Assembly (NCBI GenBank): GCA_947644305.1
Contig: CANRYS010000001.1
Span: 124,001 to 188,000, forward strand
DNA length: 64,000 bases
Direction: 5' to 3'
DNA from: an uncultured Roseburia sp.
GTDB lineage: Bacteria; Bacillota; Clostridia; Lachnospirales; Lachnospiraceae
The notes beneath the pieces are model-generated. The model did not search any database. It was not told the DNA's origin and worked only from the letters and a program-made list of their open reading frames with translations. This document shows positions 43,924 through 52,955 of this stretch, in pieces (positions within the stretch are counted from its first letter, which is position 1; each line of letters begins with the position of its first letter). A program made the translations under genes and the position numbers.

Positions 43924-45957
43924 TTACTCGTCCTTTGCTAGCAATTCCATAATCTCATTACTTCTCTGGATAAATGCTGTCATATCTTCTGCTGCCAACG
44001 GTTTGTGGCTGATCATCGCCAGATCATACAACTGTCGGCAGAAAAGTTCCGCATGCTCGCCCTCTTTATGCTCTACCAGATACTGCACAAGCGGATGATT
44101 GGCATTCAGCACCAGCTTCTCGCCACCAAAATCACCCATACCGCCCATGCCATTCATGGCGTACATTTTCATCATATCCTGCATACGTCTTGTCTCCTCA
44201 GAAACAGTGATCATAGAAGACAATTTCTCATTTTTCAGTTTCTCCACTTTTACTTCCAGATTTTCTTTACCCAACATTTTACGGAAGAGTTCCGTGAGAA
44301 TATCGGTCTGCTCCTTCAGTTCTTCCTCGCTGGCTTCCTCTCTGAAATCATCTGTCACCTCAGCATCGATCCGCTGGAACTTCACATTATCCCCTCCAGC
44401 TTCCAGTGACGAGATAAATGGCTGGTCAATATTATGAGTAAGAACAAATGCGTTCATGTTCTGCTCCCGGAACAGATTGATGTACTGGCTCTGCTGCTGA
44501 AGATCTGTCACATAATAGATGGTTGTCTTAGGCGGCTCTTCTGGCTCCCCGTTCTCCGTGTCCTCACCTGGCTCAACCACTTCGGCTTCCGGTACCTCCA
44601 CCGTCTCCAAATATTCTTTCATTGTCATAAATTTATCATCCAGATCCTTAAAAAGAATAAAGTCTTTCATCTTTTCTTGGAATTTCTGGTCTTTCAAACA
44701 GCCATATTTAATAAATGGGCTGATATCATCCCAATACTTCTCATAGTTTTCCCGGTCGGTCTTACACATACCGCTGAGCTTATCCGCCACCTTTTTCGTA
44801 ATATACTCCGAGATCTTAGTAACAAAACCATCGTTCTGCAGAGCACTTCTCGATACGTTCAGTGGAAGATCCGGACAGTCGATAACACCTTTCAACAAAA
44901 GAAGGAATTCTGGAATCACTTCTTTGATATTATCTGCGATAAACACTTGATTATTGTAAAGTTTGATCACACCCTCGGCATTTTCATATTCCAGGTTTAC
45001 CTTTGGAAAATACAAAATACCCTTGAGATTGAAGGGATAATCCATATTCAGATGGATCCAGAACAACGGTTCCTTATAATCATGGAATACCGTACGGTAA
45101 AATTCCTTATAGTCTTCTTCTGAACACTCATTGGGATGCTTGGTCCAAAGTGGCTGGGTATCACTGATGGAAACCGGACGTTTGAGAATCTTTGTCTTCT
45201 TGACCGGCTCTTTCTTTTCATCGCCGTCTTCTTCATTCTCTTTTGGCTCTTCCACAATCTCTTCGATAACCGTATCCTTTTCAGTCACCTCTTCGCTGGG
45301 GATGGTCTCATACTGGGGTTCTGCATTTTCATTAGTCAGGTAAATCTCCACCGGCATAAAAGAACAATATTTATCCAGTACTTCCTTCACCCTGTATTCA
45401 TTTGAGAATTCATAGCTGTCCTCATTGAGATGAAGGATGATCTCTGTTCCGATCTCTTCCCTTGTTCCGTTGTCCATCTCGAATTCCGTGCCGCAGTCCG
45501 ATTCCCAATGCACCGCACTTTCGTCATCCCGGTATGACTTTGTATTGATCTCCACTTTATCCGCCACCATAAAAGCAGAGTAAAATCCAAGACCAAAGTG
45601 GCCGATGATCTGGTCTTCACTGGACTTGTCCTTATATTTTTCGAGAAAATCTGCTGCACCAGAAAATGCAATCTGGTTGATGTACTCTTTTACCTCGTCC
45701 GCCGACATACCCAGACCATTATCCACAAAACGGATCGTCTTTTCCTCGGCGTTTACAAATACTTCAATTTTTTCTTTGTACTCGTCTGGAAGAGACGTTT
45801 CCCCCATCATATCCAGCTTTTTCCGCTTCGTAATAGCATCACAGCCATTGCTTACGAGCTCACGGATAAAAATATCGTGATCGGAATACAGCCATTTTTT
45901 GATAATGGGAAAAATATTTTCAGAATTGATCGCTAAACTACCCTGTTCTTTATTCAT
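43924..45957 (-). CDS. htpG: Chaperone HtpG (bacterial Hsp90)
   Basis: A 677-residue Hsp90. GHKL ATPase domain: IRELVSNGCDAITK, DNGLGMSADEV, GHFGLGFYSAFMVAD. The middle domain has KGILYFP and the catalytic-loop region LPLNVSRSALQ; a C-terminal dimerisation domain follows. An acidic Glu/Asp-rich insert around residues 205-245 is longer than in E. coli HtpG. The start at 45957 (MNKEQGSLAIN) has AGGAGA upstream. It has a consensus promoter with a perfect CIRCE element directly upstream, so HrcA control is expected. Confidence 0.96.
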   Translation of the reverse strand: MNKEQGSLAINSENIFPIIKKWLYSDHDIFIRELVSNGCDAITKRKKLDMMGETSLPDEYKEKIEVFVNAEEKTIRFVDNGLGMSADEVKEYINQIAFSGAADFLEKYKDKSSEDQIIGHFGLGFYSAFMVADKVEINTKSYRDDESAVHWESDCGTEFEMDNGTREEIGTEIILHLNEDSYEFSNEYRVKEVLDKYCSFMPVEIYLTNENAEPQYETIPSEEVTEKDTVIEEIVEEPKENEEDGDEKKEPVKKTKILKRPVSISDTQPLWTKHPNECSEEDYKEFYRTVFHDYKEPLFWIHLNMDYPFNLKGILYFPKVNLEYENAEGVIKLYNNQVFIADNIKEVIPEFLLLLKGVIDCPDLPLNVSRSALQNDGFVTKISEYITKKVADKLSGMCKTDRENYEKYWDDISPFIKYGCLKDQKFQEKMKDFILFKDLDDKFMTMKEYLETVEVPEAEVVEPGEDTENGEPEEPPKTTIYYVTDLQQQSQYINLFREQNMNAFVLTHNIDQPFISSLEAGGDNVKFQRIDAEVTDDFREEASEEELKEQTDILTELFRKMLGKENLEVKVEKLKNEKLSSMITVSEETRRMQDMMKMYAMNGMGGMGDFGGEKLVLNANHPLVQYLVEHKEGEHAELFCRQLYDLAMISHKPLAAEDMTAFIQRSNEIMELLAKDE

Positions 45958-45998
45958 CTTTTTCACTCTCCTGTTCTGCAAATTTCTGTATAAAACTA

Positions 45999-46027
45999 AT
46001 GATAGTACAGAAAAGTTAAGATGTCAA
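45999..46027 (-). promoter_or_regulatory. Sigma-A promoter of htpG
   Basis: TTGACA (46022-46027), 17-bp spacer, TATCAT (45999-46004). CIRCE ends 8 bp upstream of the -35 box. Confidence 0.85.
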
Positions 46028-46034
46028 GAACTTT

Positions 46035-46061
46035 TTAGCACTCATTAAGCCCGAGTGCTAA
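46035..46061. promoter_or_regulatory. CIRCE operator (HrcA binding site)
   Basis: Perfect match to the consensus TTAGCACTC-N9-GAGTGCTAA. It lies upstream of the htpG promoter and overlaps the last codons and stop of the DUF5721-like gene, which read VSTRA-stop through the inverted repeat. Confidence 0.95.
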
Positions 46062-46494
46062 CAATGCCGTTTTTATGAAAAAATTCCGAGCACTGGTCAT
46101 CCCATATTTGTTCACTGCCTTTATCCAGAGTAAAATTTACCGGCGTATAGCTACTGATACAATGTAGTTCGTTATTTTCATATTGTATCCTAATCCCACC
46201 ACAATCTCCATTATTCATATAGTGAACAAACTGAATCCGCAGCATCTGAGGCGTCTGCTCTCCCTTGATCATGGAAAATGCCAACGGCCGCAAAAGCTTC
46301 CAGGGAACATATTCCCTGCTTCTGTATATTTCCTTTTCTTCCTCCGTCAGCCATTCTGTCAACAGATTTCCCTTGACAGATATGGACACAAAGGTCTTGA
46401 TCTCCATCGTTCCAACACAAAATTTATCAAAATTTTCCTTTAAAAAAAGAATGGCCATAAACTCTCTTACATCTTCTATTTTATATATCTGCAT
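46045..46494 (-). CDS. DUF5721-like protein
   Basis: A 149-residue soluble protein starting MQIYKIEDVREFMAILFLKE. Length, start and pattern resemble what I know as DUF5721, a family of Firmicutes with unknown role; this is from memory of the family pattern. The ribosome site GAGGTG lies 7 nt before the ATG. Its final codons overlap the CIRCE operator of htpG, so the CIRCE right half is under coding constraint. No operon partner upstream. Confidence 0.75.
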   Translation of the reverse strand: MQIYKIEDVREFMAILFLKENFDKFCVGTMEIKTFVSISVKGNLLTEWLTEEEKEIYRSREYVPWKLLRPLAFSMIKGEQTPQMLRIQFVHYMNNGDCGGIRIQYENNELHCISSYTPVNFTLDKGSEQIWDDQCSEFFHKNGIVSTRA

Positions 46495-46595
46495 CGCCGC
46501 ACACCTCTTTGATCCCGAATAAATTTGCTGTTTCTGGAGACAATATTTTTGACGTAATCAGCGTCATATCTTATATACGGAAAGGAGAAAACACC

Positions 46596-46790
46596 ATGAG
46601 GGCAAGTGAATCAACCTATAAAAATGTAGCAAAAAACTGCAGTTCTTATGCCGTTAAAGACTGCTGTAAGTGTACAAATAAATCTGGTGATGTGGAGGTT
46701 TCCTGCACAACCTGCAAACACTTCTCAGACAACAAACACTGTAAACTGGATCTGTTTGACCCGATCGCAGCCGACCACAACTTTATGTAA
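46596..46790 (+). CDS. Small Cys-rich protein (64 aa)
   Basis: A 64-residue protein with seven cysteines: NCSSYAVKDCCKCTN, then SCTTCKHF and HCKLD, a metal-binding-like arrangement. AAAGGAG precedes the ATG at 46596, and a strong terminator follows, so it is probably a real monocistronic gene. It may be a DUF1540-like or rubredoxin-like zinc protein, but no family is certain. Confidence 0.75.
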   Translation: MRASESTYKNVAKNCSSYAVKDCCKCTNKSGDVEVSCTTCKHFSDNKHCKLDLFDPIAADHNFM

Positions 46791-46847
46791 CCCCGCGCTT
46801 CACGCTTCGCGAACCTGAACAAGTCGTCCGGCCATGCTGTCGGACAG

Positions 46848-46892
46848 AGAAAAGCGTCAGAACTTGCTAAATCTGGCGCTTTTCTTTTTTTA
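46848..46892 (+). terminator. Intrinsic terminator after the small Cys-rich gene
   Basis: Stem AGAAAAGCG-CAGA with TCTG-CGCTTTTCT (about 13 bp), followed by TTTTTTT on the plus strand. Confidence 0.9.
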
Positions 46893-46975
46893 GAGGAAGA
46901 TCTCTGCTTCAGAGCAAGTTCGCCTGTGGCAAACTATGAAGCCAGCGTTTTTACGCTAGGCTTTATATTGATTAT

Positions 46976-48772
46976 TTATTCCACACTTTCAAACACCACC
47001 ACAGACCGCGGCGAGACCATATATTTTTTTACATTACTTTTTTTCTGCTTTTCATCATCCGTATCCAAGATCACATTCCATTTCTTTGTCGCATTGATCA
47101 CCGGAAGATAAAAATCATGAGCATCCCAGTGAAAATTAAAAACAATATATAGGGATTTTCCACTATAGTAAGTCCCATAGAACAAAATTCCCACTTCCCT
47201 ACTATAATAAGAAAAATTTGCTTCCCAAGGTTCAATCCCATGACAAGATACCCCTGGCGCCCCTACTCCCAGCGTATCCATCCCACTCAGGATCTCACGG
47301 CGCTGATAGAGCGGATGCTCTCTACGAAACTGAATTAGCTGGTGACAAAATTTATAAATCTGCTGATTCTTTTCCAGCAGGCTCCAGTCCAACCATGTGG
47401 AGGCATTATCCTGACAATAGGCATTATTATTTCCCTTCTGAGATCTGCCGAACTCATCCCCGGCTAAAAGCATCGGTGTGGCAAGCCCCAAAAACAGCAT
47501 ACAAAATGCATTCTTTGTCTGCCGCAGTCGCATCTGATTCACCACTCTTTTACGGCTCACTCCCTCCTGCCCGCAGTTCCAACTGTAATTAAATTCCGTC
47601 CCATCTGTGTTTCTCTCACCATTTGCCTCATTGTGCTTCACATCATAAGAAACCAGATCCCGCAGCGTAAATCCATTTTTCTGTGTGATATAGTGAATCC
47701 GGCCCATCTCCTTCTCATCTTTACGGAAACACTGGTAAAAATCTCCCGCCTGTCCCTCGTCACTTTTGAGATACCGCCTTGCCACGGTCATATATTCATC
47801 ATTAAACTGGGCTAACTTCCTCTCACCGCCTACCCGTTCTGCCCTTTTCCAATCACCGCTCAAAAATTTACAGTTCCGAAGAAATGGATCTGCCAGCAGC
47901 CACTCCTCTGAGACCACCTGCGAATTGACCAGAAAACCATCCACATGAAATTCTGTTACATAGTATATTAAACACTTCAGTATAAATTCAGGAGAGCGGT
48001 CCACAAAATGCATATCTAGAAAAAGATTCATACCGTTTTGATGCAGTGTTTTTATCATCTGCTTCATTTCCCGCACGGCATCCGCACCTTCCACCGCATA
48101 AGAAGCTTTAGGGGCAAAATAGCAGGCATCCCCGGTATATCCCCAATAATTAATTTTTTTCTCATCTGCATACATCCGCTCATTGAAATCATAAAGGGGA
48201 AGAAATAATATGGTATTGACCCCCAGCTCTTTTATATAGGGTATCTTTTCACAAAATCCGGCAAAGGTTCCCGGATGTTTCACACCAGAGCTGCTGTGCT
48301 TCGTGTAGCCCCGCAAATGACACTGGTACAAAATCATGTCTTCGTAAGGAATGGAAATCCTGTTTTCATCACTCCAATCAAAGGATTCCAAGCAAAACCT
48401 TCCCCTAAGCTTCCCCGGTTTTTTACCAAATACATCTCTCCCCGCCACAGCACGCATAAATGGATCGTTTACAATCCTTCGATCTGCCTCAAAAGTATAT
48501 TCAAAACAATTTAAAAAATCTACTAATCCCTGTCCCTCCAACCGCACACTGAATAGGTCCTGTGCTCCCATTTCTTTCATAGAAAACATCGGTATCTTAT
48601 GCCGCAGCTTATTTTCTTCATACAGGCAGAGCTTGCATGTCTTCGCATCTCTGCACCAGATCGTGATCTCAGCACTTTTCCCGGATTCCGAAAGAAAAAC
48701 TCCCTCTCTCACATTACTTGCTTTTTTTATCGTAAATTGTCCATTATCAATCGCATTCATCCATTCTGTCAT
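46976..48772 (-). CDS. GlgX/isoamylase-like GH13 protein lacking catalytic residues
   Basis: A 598-residue protein with the layout of a glycogen-debranching GH13 enzyme: N-terminal beta domain, barrel (about 150-450) and C-terminal beta domain. Conserved blocks remain: YQCHLRGYTKHSSSGV, GFTLRDLVSYDVKHNEANGE and GDEFGRSQKGNNNAYCQD. All three catalytic positions are changed: the nucleophile motif DGFRFD reads DGFLVN (N283), the acid/base Glu of AEPW reads SGDW (G306), and HD before GFTL reads KN (365-366). It is therefore predicted inactive as a hydrolase and may bind glycogen. The start could also be the ATG at 48760. Confidence 0.88.
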   Translation of the reverse strand: MTEWMNAIDNGQFTIKKASNVREGVFLSESGKSAEITIWCRDAKTCKLCLYEENKLRHKIPMFSMKEMGAQDLFSVRLEGQGLVDFLNCFEYTFEADRRIVNDPFMRAVAGRDVFGKKPGKLRGRFCLESFDWSDENRISIPYEDMILYQCHLRGYTKHSSSGVKHPGTFAGFCEKIPYIKELGVNTILFLPLYDFNERMYADEKKINYWGYTGDACYFAPKASYAVEGADAVREMKQMIKTLHQNGMNLFLDMHFVDRSPEFILKCLIYYVTEFHVDGFLVNSQVVSEEWLLADPFLRNCKFLSGDWKRAERVGGERKLAQFNDEYMTVARRYLKSDEGQAGDFYQCFRKDEKEMGRIHYITQKNGFTLRDLVSYDVKHNEANGERNTDGTEFNYSWNCGQEGVSRKRVVNQMRLRQTKNAFCMLFLGLATPMLLAGDEFGRSQKGNNNAYCQDNASTWLDWSLLEKNQQIYKFCHQLIQFRREHPLYQRREILSGMDTLGVGAPGVSCHGIEPWEANFSYYSREVGILFYGTYYSGKSLYIVFNFHWDAHDFYLPVINATKKWNVILDTDDEKQKKSNVKKYMVSPRSVVVFESVE

Positions 48773-48867
48773 CCTTAATTGTTATTCTACTGACTGCCAC
48801 AGCTTTATTTTAGCATAGTTGAAATGCAATCACAAGTGAAAAAGAATCGTAAATATTACAAAAACGC

Positions 48868-48895
48868 TTGCAAAATCACAGTTTTCTAGTAAAAT
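48868..48895 (+). promoter_or_regulatory. Promoter of the ABC-F gene
   Basis: TTGCAA (48868-48873), 16-bp spacer, TAAAAT (48890-48895), about 50 nt before the start codon. Confidence 0.65.
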
Positions 48896-48947
48896 AGTGA
48901 GTGTTAATGTAAAATAAATATATAAAGAATTGTGATGGAGGAAAAAA

Positions 48948-50558
48948 ATGATTCAGGCTAGCAATGTAACACTGCGTTTTGGCAAAAAAGCGCTTTTTGA
49001 AGAAGTCAATATAAAATTTACCGAGGGGAACTGCTACGGTATCATTGGTGCTAATGGCGCCGGCAAATCTACTTTTTTAAAAATTCTCTCCGGAGAACTA
49101 GAGCCTACCCAGGGTGAGATCATTATTACACCCGGCGAGCGTCTTTCCGTTTTGGAACAGGATCATTTCAAATACGATGACTGCATCGTTCTGGACACTG
49201 TCATCATGGGAAATCAGCGTCTCTATGATATTATGAAGGAAAAGGACGCGATTTATGCAAAAGAGGATTTCACGGAAGAGGACGGTATCCGCGCCAGCGA
49301 ACTGGAGGCAGACTTTGCCACGATGAACGGATGGGAAGCAGAATCCGATGCCGCCACTCTTCTCAATGGACTTAATATCGAAACAGATCTTCATTACAAA
49401 CAAATGAGTGAGTTATCTGGAAGCGAAAAAGTCAAAGTACTTCTGGCAAGAGCCTTGTTCGGTAACCCAGACATCCTCTTATTGGATGAGCCCACCAACC
49501 ATCTGGATCTGGATGCGATCCGTTGGCTGGAAGAATTCCTCATCAATTTTGAAAATACAATTATCGTAGTCTCCCACGACCGTTATTTTCTTAATAAAGT
49601 GTGTACTCATACAGTGGATATCGACTACGCAAAGATGCAGCTTTATGCTGGCAACTATGATTTCTGGTATGAATCCAGCCAGCTTATGATCAAACAGATG
49701 AAGGAAGCCAATAAAAAGAAGGAAGAAAAGATCAAAGAACTTCAGGAATTTATCCAGCGTTTCAGTGCCAATGCCTCCAAATCCAAACAGGCAACCTCCC
49801 GTAAACGCGCCCTGGAAAAAATTGAGCTTGATACCCTTCGTCCATCCAGCAGAAAATATCCTTATGTAGATTTTAAACCGGACCGTGAGATCGGAAATGA
49901 GGTTCTGACTGTGACAAATCTCTCTAAGACTATCGATGGAGAAAAAGTACTTGATAATGTTTCTTTCACGGTCGGACACGACGATAAGATCGCTTTTGTC
50001 GGCTCCTATGGAATAGCAGCAACGACACTTTTCCAAATCCTTGCCGGTGAGATGGAACCGGACGAAGGCGATTACAAATGGGGAATCACTACCAGCCAGG
50101 CGTATTTCCCGAAGGACAACACCAAAGATTTTGCCGGAACAGATACCATCGTAGACTGGCTGATGCCATATTCTCCTGAAAAGGATGCCACTTATGTCCG
50201 TGGTTTCCTGGGACGCATGCTATTTTCCGGCGATGATGGGTTGAAAAAAGTAAACGTTCTCTCTGGTGGTGAAAAGGTGAGAGTCATGCTCTCTAAGATG
50301 ATGATGCTGGGCGCCAACGCCCTTATTATGGATGAGCCCACCAACCATCTGGATATGGAATCCATCACTTCTGTCAACAACGGACTGATTAAATTCCCTG
50401 GAATCGTCCTTTTCACCTCCCAAGACCATCAGTTTATCCAGACCATAGCAAACCGTATCATCGAACTCACTCCAAATGGAATGATTGATAAGGTGACTAC
50501 GTATGATGAATATCTGGACAGCGATGAAATGGCGAGAAAACGTCAATCATTAAGTTAA
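48948..50558 (+). CDS. ABC-F ribosome-associated ATPase (YbiT-like)
   Basis: A 536-residue cytoplasmic protein with two ATPase domains and no membrane part, of the translation-factor/antibiotic-protection ABC-F family. Domain 1: GANGAGKST, signature LSGSEKVKV, LLLDEPTNHLD, VVSHDRYF. A linker (about 245-300) precedes domain 2, whose Walker A reads GSYGIAATT (352-360) with Ala in place of the invariant Lys; its signature LSGGEKVRV and LIMDEPTNHLD are intact, and its H-loop reads TSQDHQF (His to Gln). The second site is thus probably weak. The ribosome site GGAGG precedes the ATG. Confidence 0.93.
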   Translation: MIQASNVTLRFGKKALFEEVNIKFTEGNCYGIIGANGAGKSTFLKILSGELEPTQGEIIITPGERLSVLEQDHFKYDDCIVLDTVIMGNQRLYDIMKEKDAIYAKEDFTEEDGIRASELEADFATMNGWEAESDAATLLNGLNIETDLHYKQMSELSGSEKVKVLLARALFGNPDILLLDEPTNHLDLDAIRWLEEFLINFENTIIVVSHDRYFLNKVCTHTVDIDYAKMQLYAGNYDFWYESSQLMIKQMKEANKKKEEKIKELQEFIQRFSANASKSKQATSRKRALEKIELDTLRPSSRKYPYVDFKPDREIGNEVLTVTNLSKTIDGEKVLDNVSFTVGHDDKIAFVGSYGIAATTLFQILAGEMEPDEGDYKWGITTSQAYFPKDNTKDFAGTDTIVDWLMPYSPEKDATYVRGFLGRMLFSGDDGLKKVNVLSGGEKVRVMLSKMMMLGANALIMDEPTNHLDMESITSVNNGLIKFPGIVLFTSQDHQFIQTIANRIIELTPNGMIDKVTTYDEYLDSDEMARKRQSLS

Positions 50559-50593
50559 TTTGACAAATCTTGTATTTTCCAATACAATAGTAC

Positions 50594-50780
50594 TATAATG
50601 ATACCAGGGTCGAAAGGTCAAAATGCCGTTCATGCTTGCACGAAAAATAAGTTCTGACGAACTTATTCGCATTTGAACTTGAGACCCGCCAAACATGAGA
50701 AAGGAGCGATTTACGTAGTAAATTAGCGGATTTCAAATGTTTGAAGGATTTCGGAAATTGCATAGCAATGAAGCAATCCG
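50594..50780 (+). ncRNA. Structured leader upstream of the CNNM gene (candidate cis-RNA)
   Basis: A promoter-like TTGTAT (50570-50575), 18-bp spacer, TATAAT (50594-50599) precedes about 175 nt rich in nested helices. Hairpin 1: GGGTC (50607-50611) with GACCC (50683-50687), inside it TCAAAATGC with GCATTTGA (50618-50626 with 50669-50676), and AATAAGTTC/GAACTTATT (50646-50667). Hairpin 2: CAAACAT (50690-50696) with ATGTTTG (50737-50743). Hairpin 3 lies at about 50746-50779. It matches no riboswitch class I can name. A further TTGACA (50809-50814) lies downstream. Confidence 0.4.
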
Positions 50781-50852
50781 TAGGTATGTTGAAACAAACC
50801 AATTCCCCTTGACACTATACTTATTATTATATTTTGATTGGAGTGATTTTTT

Positions 50853-52166
50853 TTGGAGCCCGGTGACGCGACAAATTCTATCGTGCTAAACATTGTTATC
50901 ATATTTATTCTATTGCTTTTATCTGCCTTTTTTTCGTCGGCAGAGACAGCGCTAACAACTTCAAACAAACTCAGAATGCGAGCTTTGGCAGAAGAAAAGA
51001 ACAAGGCGGCGATGAGGGTTTTAAAACTTCTTGAAAACCCGTCAAAAATGCTGAGCTGTATCCTTATATGCAACAATGTGGTAAACCTTTCGGCATCGTC
51101 AATTTCAACTTCTCTTGCCTTTTCCATCTGCAAACAGATGGGACTTGAGAACAATACCAGTCTGGGCGCCGGTATCGCTACTGGAATACTGACTTTCCTG
51201 ATCCTCATCTTTGGTGAAATTTCGCCCAAAACCATGGCAACCATCAATGCCGAAAAAATGGCGCTTGCTTTCAGTCGGTCCATATTACTCCTGACAAAGC
51301 TTCTAACTCCTGTTATCTTTGTCATTGATAAGTTTGTCGTATTCTTCCTTTTTATACTTCGCGTGGACACAAGTGGAGCTGGAAAAGGAATTACCGAAGA
51401 TGAACTTCGAACTTTTGTGGACGTAAGCCACGAAGAAGGTGTCATCGAGAGTGAAGAGCGGAAAATGATTACCAATATCGTTGATTTTGGTGACTCCATC
51501 GCAAAGGACGTCATGATCCCGCGATTGGATATCTGTATGGTAGAGCTTTCAATCTCTTATGATGAACTCCTCTCGGAATTTACGGAAAGCAAATTTGCAC
51601 GTATGCCTGTCTATGATGAAACCATAGACAACATTGTGGGGATCATAAATTTGAAAGATTTTGTATTCTACAAAGGGGACAAAAATGATTTCTCCCTGAA
51701 AGACCTGATCCGGGATGCGCACATTACCTATGAGTACAAAAATGTGTCGGAACTCTTTATGGAAATGCGTAAAGAATCCATTCCTATGACCATTGTTCTA
51801 GATGAGTATGGAGCTCTCTCCGGTCTGATCACCATGGAAGATCTAGTCGAAGAGATCGTAGGGGAGATCCGTGATGAATACGATGAAGATGAGGAAGACG
51901 AGATTCAGCATATCTCTGAAAATGAATACATTCTTCTTGGATCTACCCCACTGGATGATGTCAATGAGCTTTTGGGCATTCCATTGGAATCCGATGAATA
52001 TGATTCTATTTCCGGCCATATCATTAAACTTCTGGAGCATTTCCCGAATCCTGGGGAATGCGCAAAGGATGATTACGCTGTATATACTGTACTGGAAGCA
52101 GAAAAGAACCGCATTGACAAAGTTCATATTTTGATCCATCCTCAACCGGAAGAAGAGGAAGAATGA
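50853..52166 (+). CDS. CNNM/CorC-type membrane protein (DUF21 plus CBS pair)
   Basis: A 437-residue protein. The DUF21 membrane domain (about 1-190) has four hydrophobic helices with FFSSAETAL and GEISPKTMA; two CBS domains follow (MIPRLDICMVEL to VGIINLKDF, and MTIVLDEYGALSGLITMEDL), then a CorC_HlyC domain (about 345-430) and an acidic tail. Homologues take part in magnesium/cobalt homeostasis. It starts with TTG after GGAG, the only sensible start since the frame closes upstream. A structured leader lies between it and the ABC-F gene. Confidence 0.92.
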   Translation: MEPGDATNSIVLNIVIIFILLLLSAFFSSAETALTTSNKLRMRALAEEKNKAAMRVLKLLENPSKMLSCILICNNVVNLSASSISTSLAFSICKQMGLENNTSLGAGIATGILTFLILIFGEISPKTMATINAEKMALAFSRSILLLTKLLTPVIFVIDKFVVFFLFILRVDTSGAGKGITEDELRTFVDVSHEEGVIESEERKMITNIVDFGDSIAKDVMIPRLDICMVELSISYDELLSEFTESKFARMPVYDETIDNIVGIINLKDFVFYKGDKNDFSLKDLIRDAHITYEYKNVSELFMEMRKESIPMTIVLDEYGALSGLITMEDLVEEIVGEIRDEYDEDEEDEIQHISENEYILLGSTPLDDVNELLGIPLESDEYDSISGHIIKLLEHFPNPGECAKDDYAVYTVLEAEKNRIDKVHILIHPQPEEEEE

Positions 52167-52230
52167 TCTGGTACAACTTAATATCTTTTCGTTTGTTATG
52201 AGCATATCTGATCTGGTATGGCCGTCAGTT

Positions 52231-52632
52231 CTACAGAGCCAAAGCCAGGTGAGAATGCTCTTTTTTTTCAAAAATCACCGTTCTTCTCACTTTTATTTCT
52301 TTCTCCTTCATATTTAAAAAAGAGATTTTCTCCGTCACTTCGATATCCATAAGCCCCTGTTCCATATCAGCAGATATAACATTCACCGTCATATCCACAT
52401 CGGAATTTGTCCTCATGACCAGGGCTTGAAGAAACGCAGCGATAAACTCATTCTTATCTTGAATTCCATAACTCTCCTGTTCCATTACTTCTTTCATCGT
52501 CTGTGATACAGACACCGCCAGGGAATCTTCCAATTCCTGCAAAGCTGCCGTCTTACCATCGATTACGGTATGTATCGCCAACACCAGAAGGATGGCGCTG
52601 ATACATACAGAAGAAACTATAACTGATTTCAT
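52231..52632 (-). CDS. Pilus-locus protein with N-terminal membrane anchor (133 aa)
   Basis: A 133-residue protein: one N-terminal hydrophobic helix (about 4-24), then a soluble alpha/beta part ending in KIKVRRTVIFEKKEHSH-type strands. Its start overlaps the stop of the preceding gene by 4 nt (ATGA). It is the last gene of the Tad-like operon and faces the CNNM gene convergently across 64 bp with no clear terminator. The topology suits a minor pilin or TadE/F-like pseudopilin; no family recognised. Confidence 0.7.
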   Translation of the reverse strand: MKSVIVSSVCISAILLVLAIHTVIDGKTAALQELEDSLAVSVSQTMKEVMEQESYGIQDKNEFIAAFLQALVMRTNSDVDMTVNVISADMEQGLMDIEVTEKISFLNMKEKEIKVRRTVIFEKKEHSHLALAL

Positions 52633-52955
52633 CTTGAATATCCCTCTATCTCATATTTTTTTACGATTCCTGCTAGTGGTATGACATACCGGAATCCAAG
52701 CGTGATCTTGGCATCCTTTTTATTTTCCTCCCCGTACACTTGAACTTTTAATTCATATCCTGCCTTTTCCGCCCGTTTTTCACAGTCCTCGATGACATCA
52801 GCATCAAAATAACTGTTTTCTACCTGTGTCACTACGCTTCCATGAAATTCTCTGGCACTGGAGTACAATACATTTTGTATAATATATGCAATTCCGATCC
52901 ATATAAATATCAACAAAAGCAAAAATGTTATAAAATGCTCAATTACCATTTTCAT
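52629..52955 (-). CDS. TadE/F-like pseudopilin candidate (108 aa)
   Basis: Starting at ATG 52955 after GAGGAAAAAT, 108 residues: a hydrophobic helix (about 5-30, MVIEHFITFLLLLIFIWIGI) and a beta-rich soluble part. The N-terminal membrane helix followed by a small globular domain resembles TadE/TadF pseudopilins. It overlaps the upstream gene by 17 nt and the downstream one by 4 nt. A longer reading (to 53015) would begin within the neighbour and is less likely. Confidence 0.65.
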   Translation of the reverse strand: MKMVIEHFITFLLLLIFIWIGIAYIIQNVLYSSAREFHGSVVTQVENSYFDADVIEDCEKRAEKAGYELKVQVYGEENKKDAKITLGFRYVIPLAGIVKKYEIEGYSR

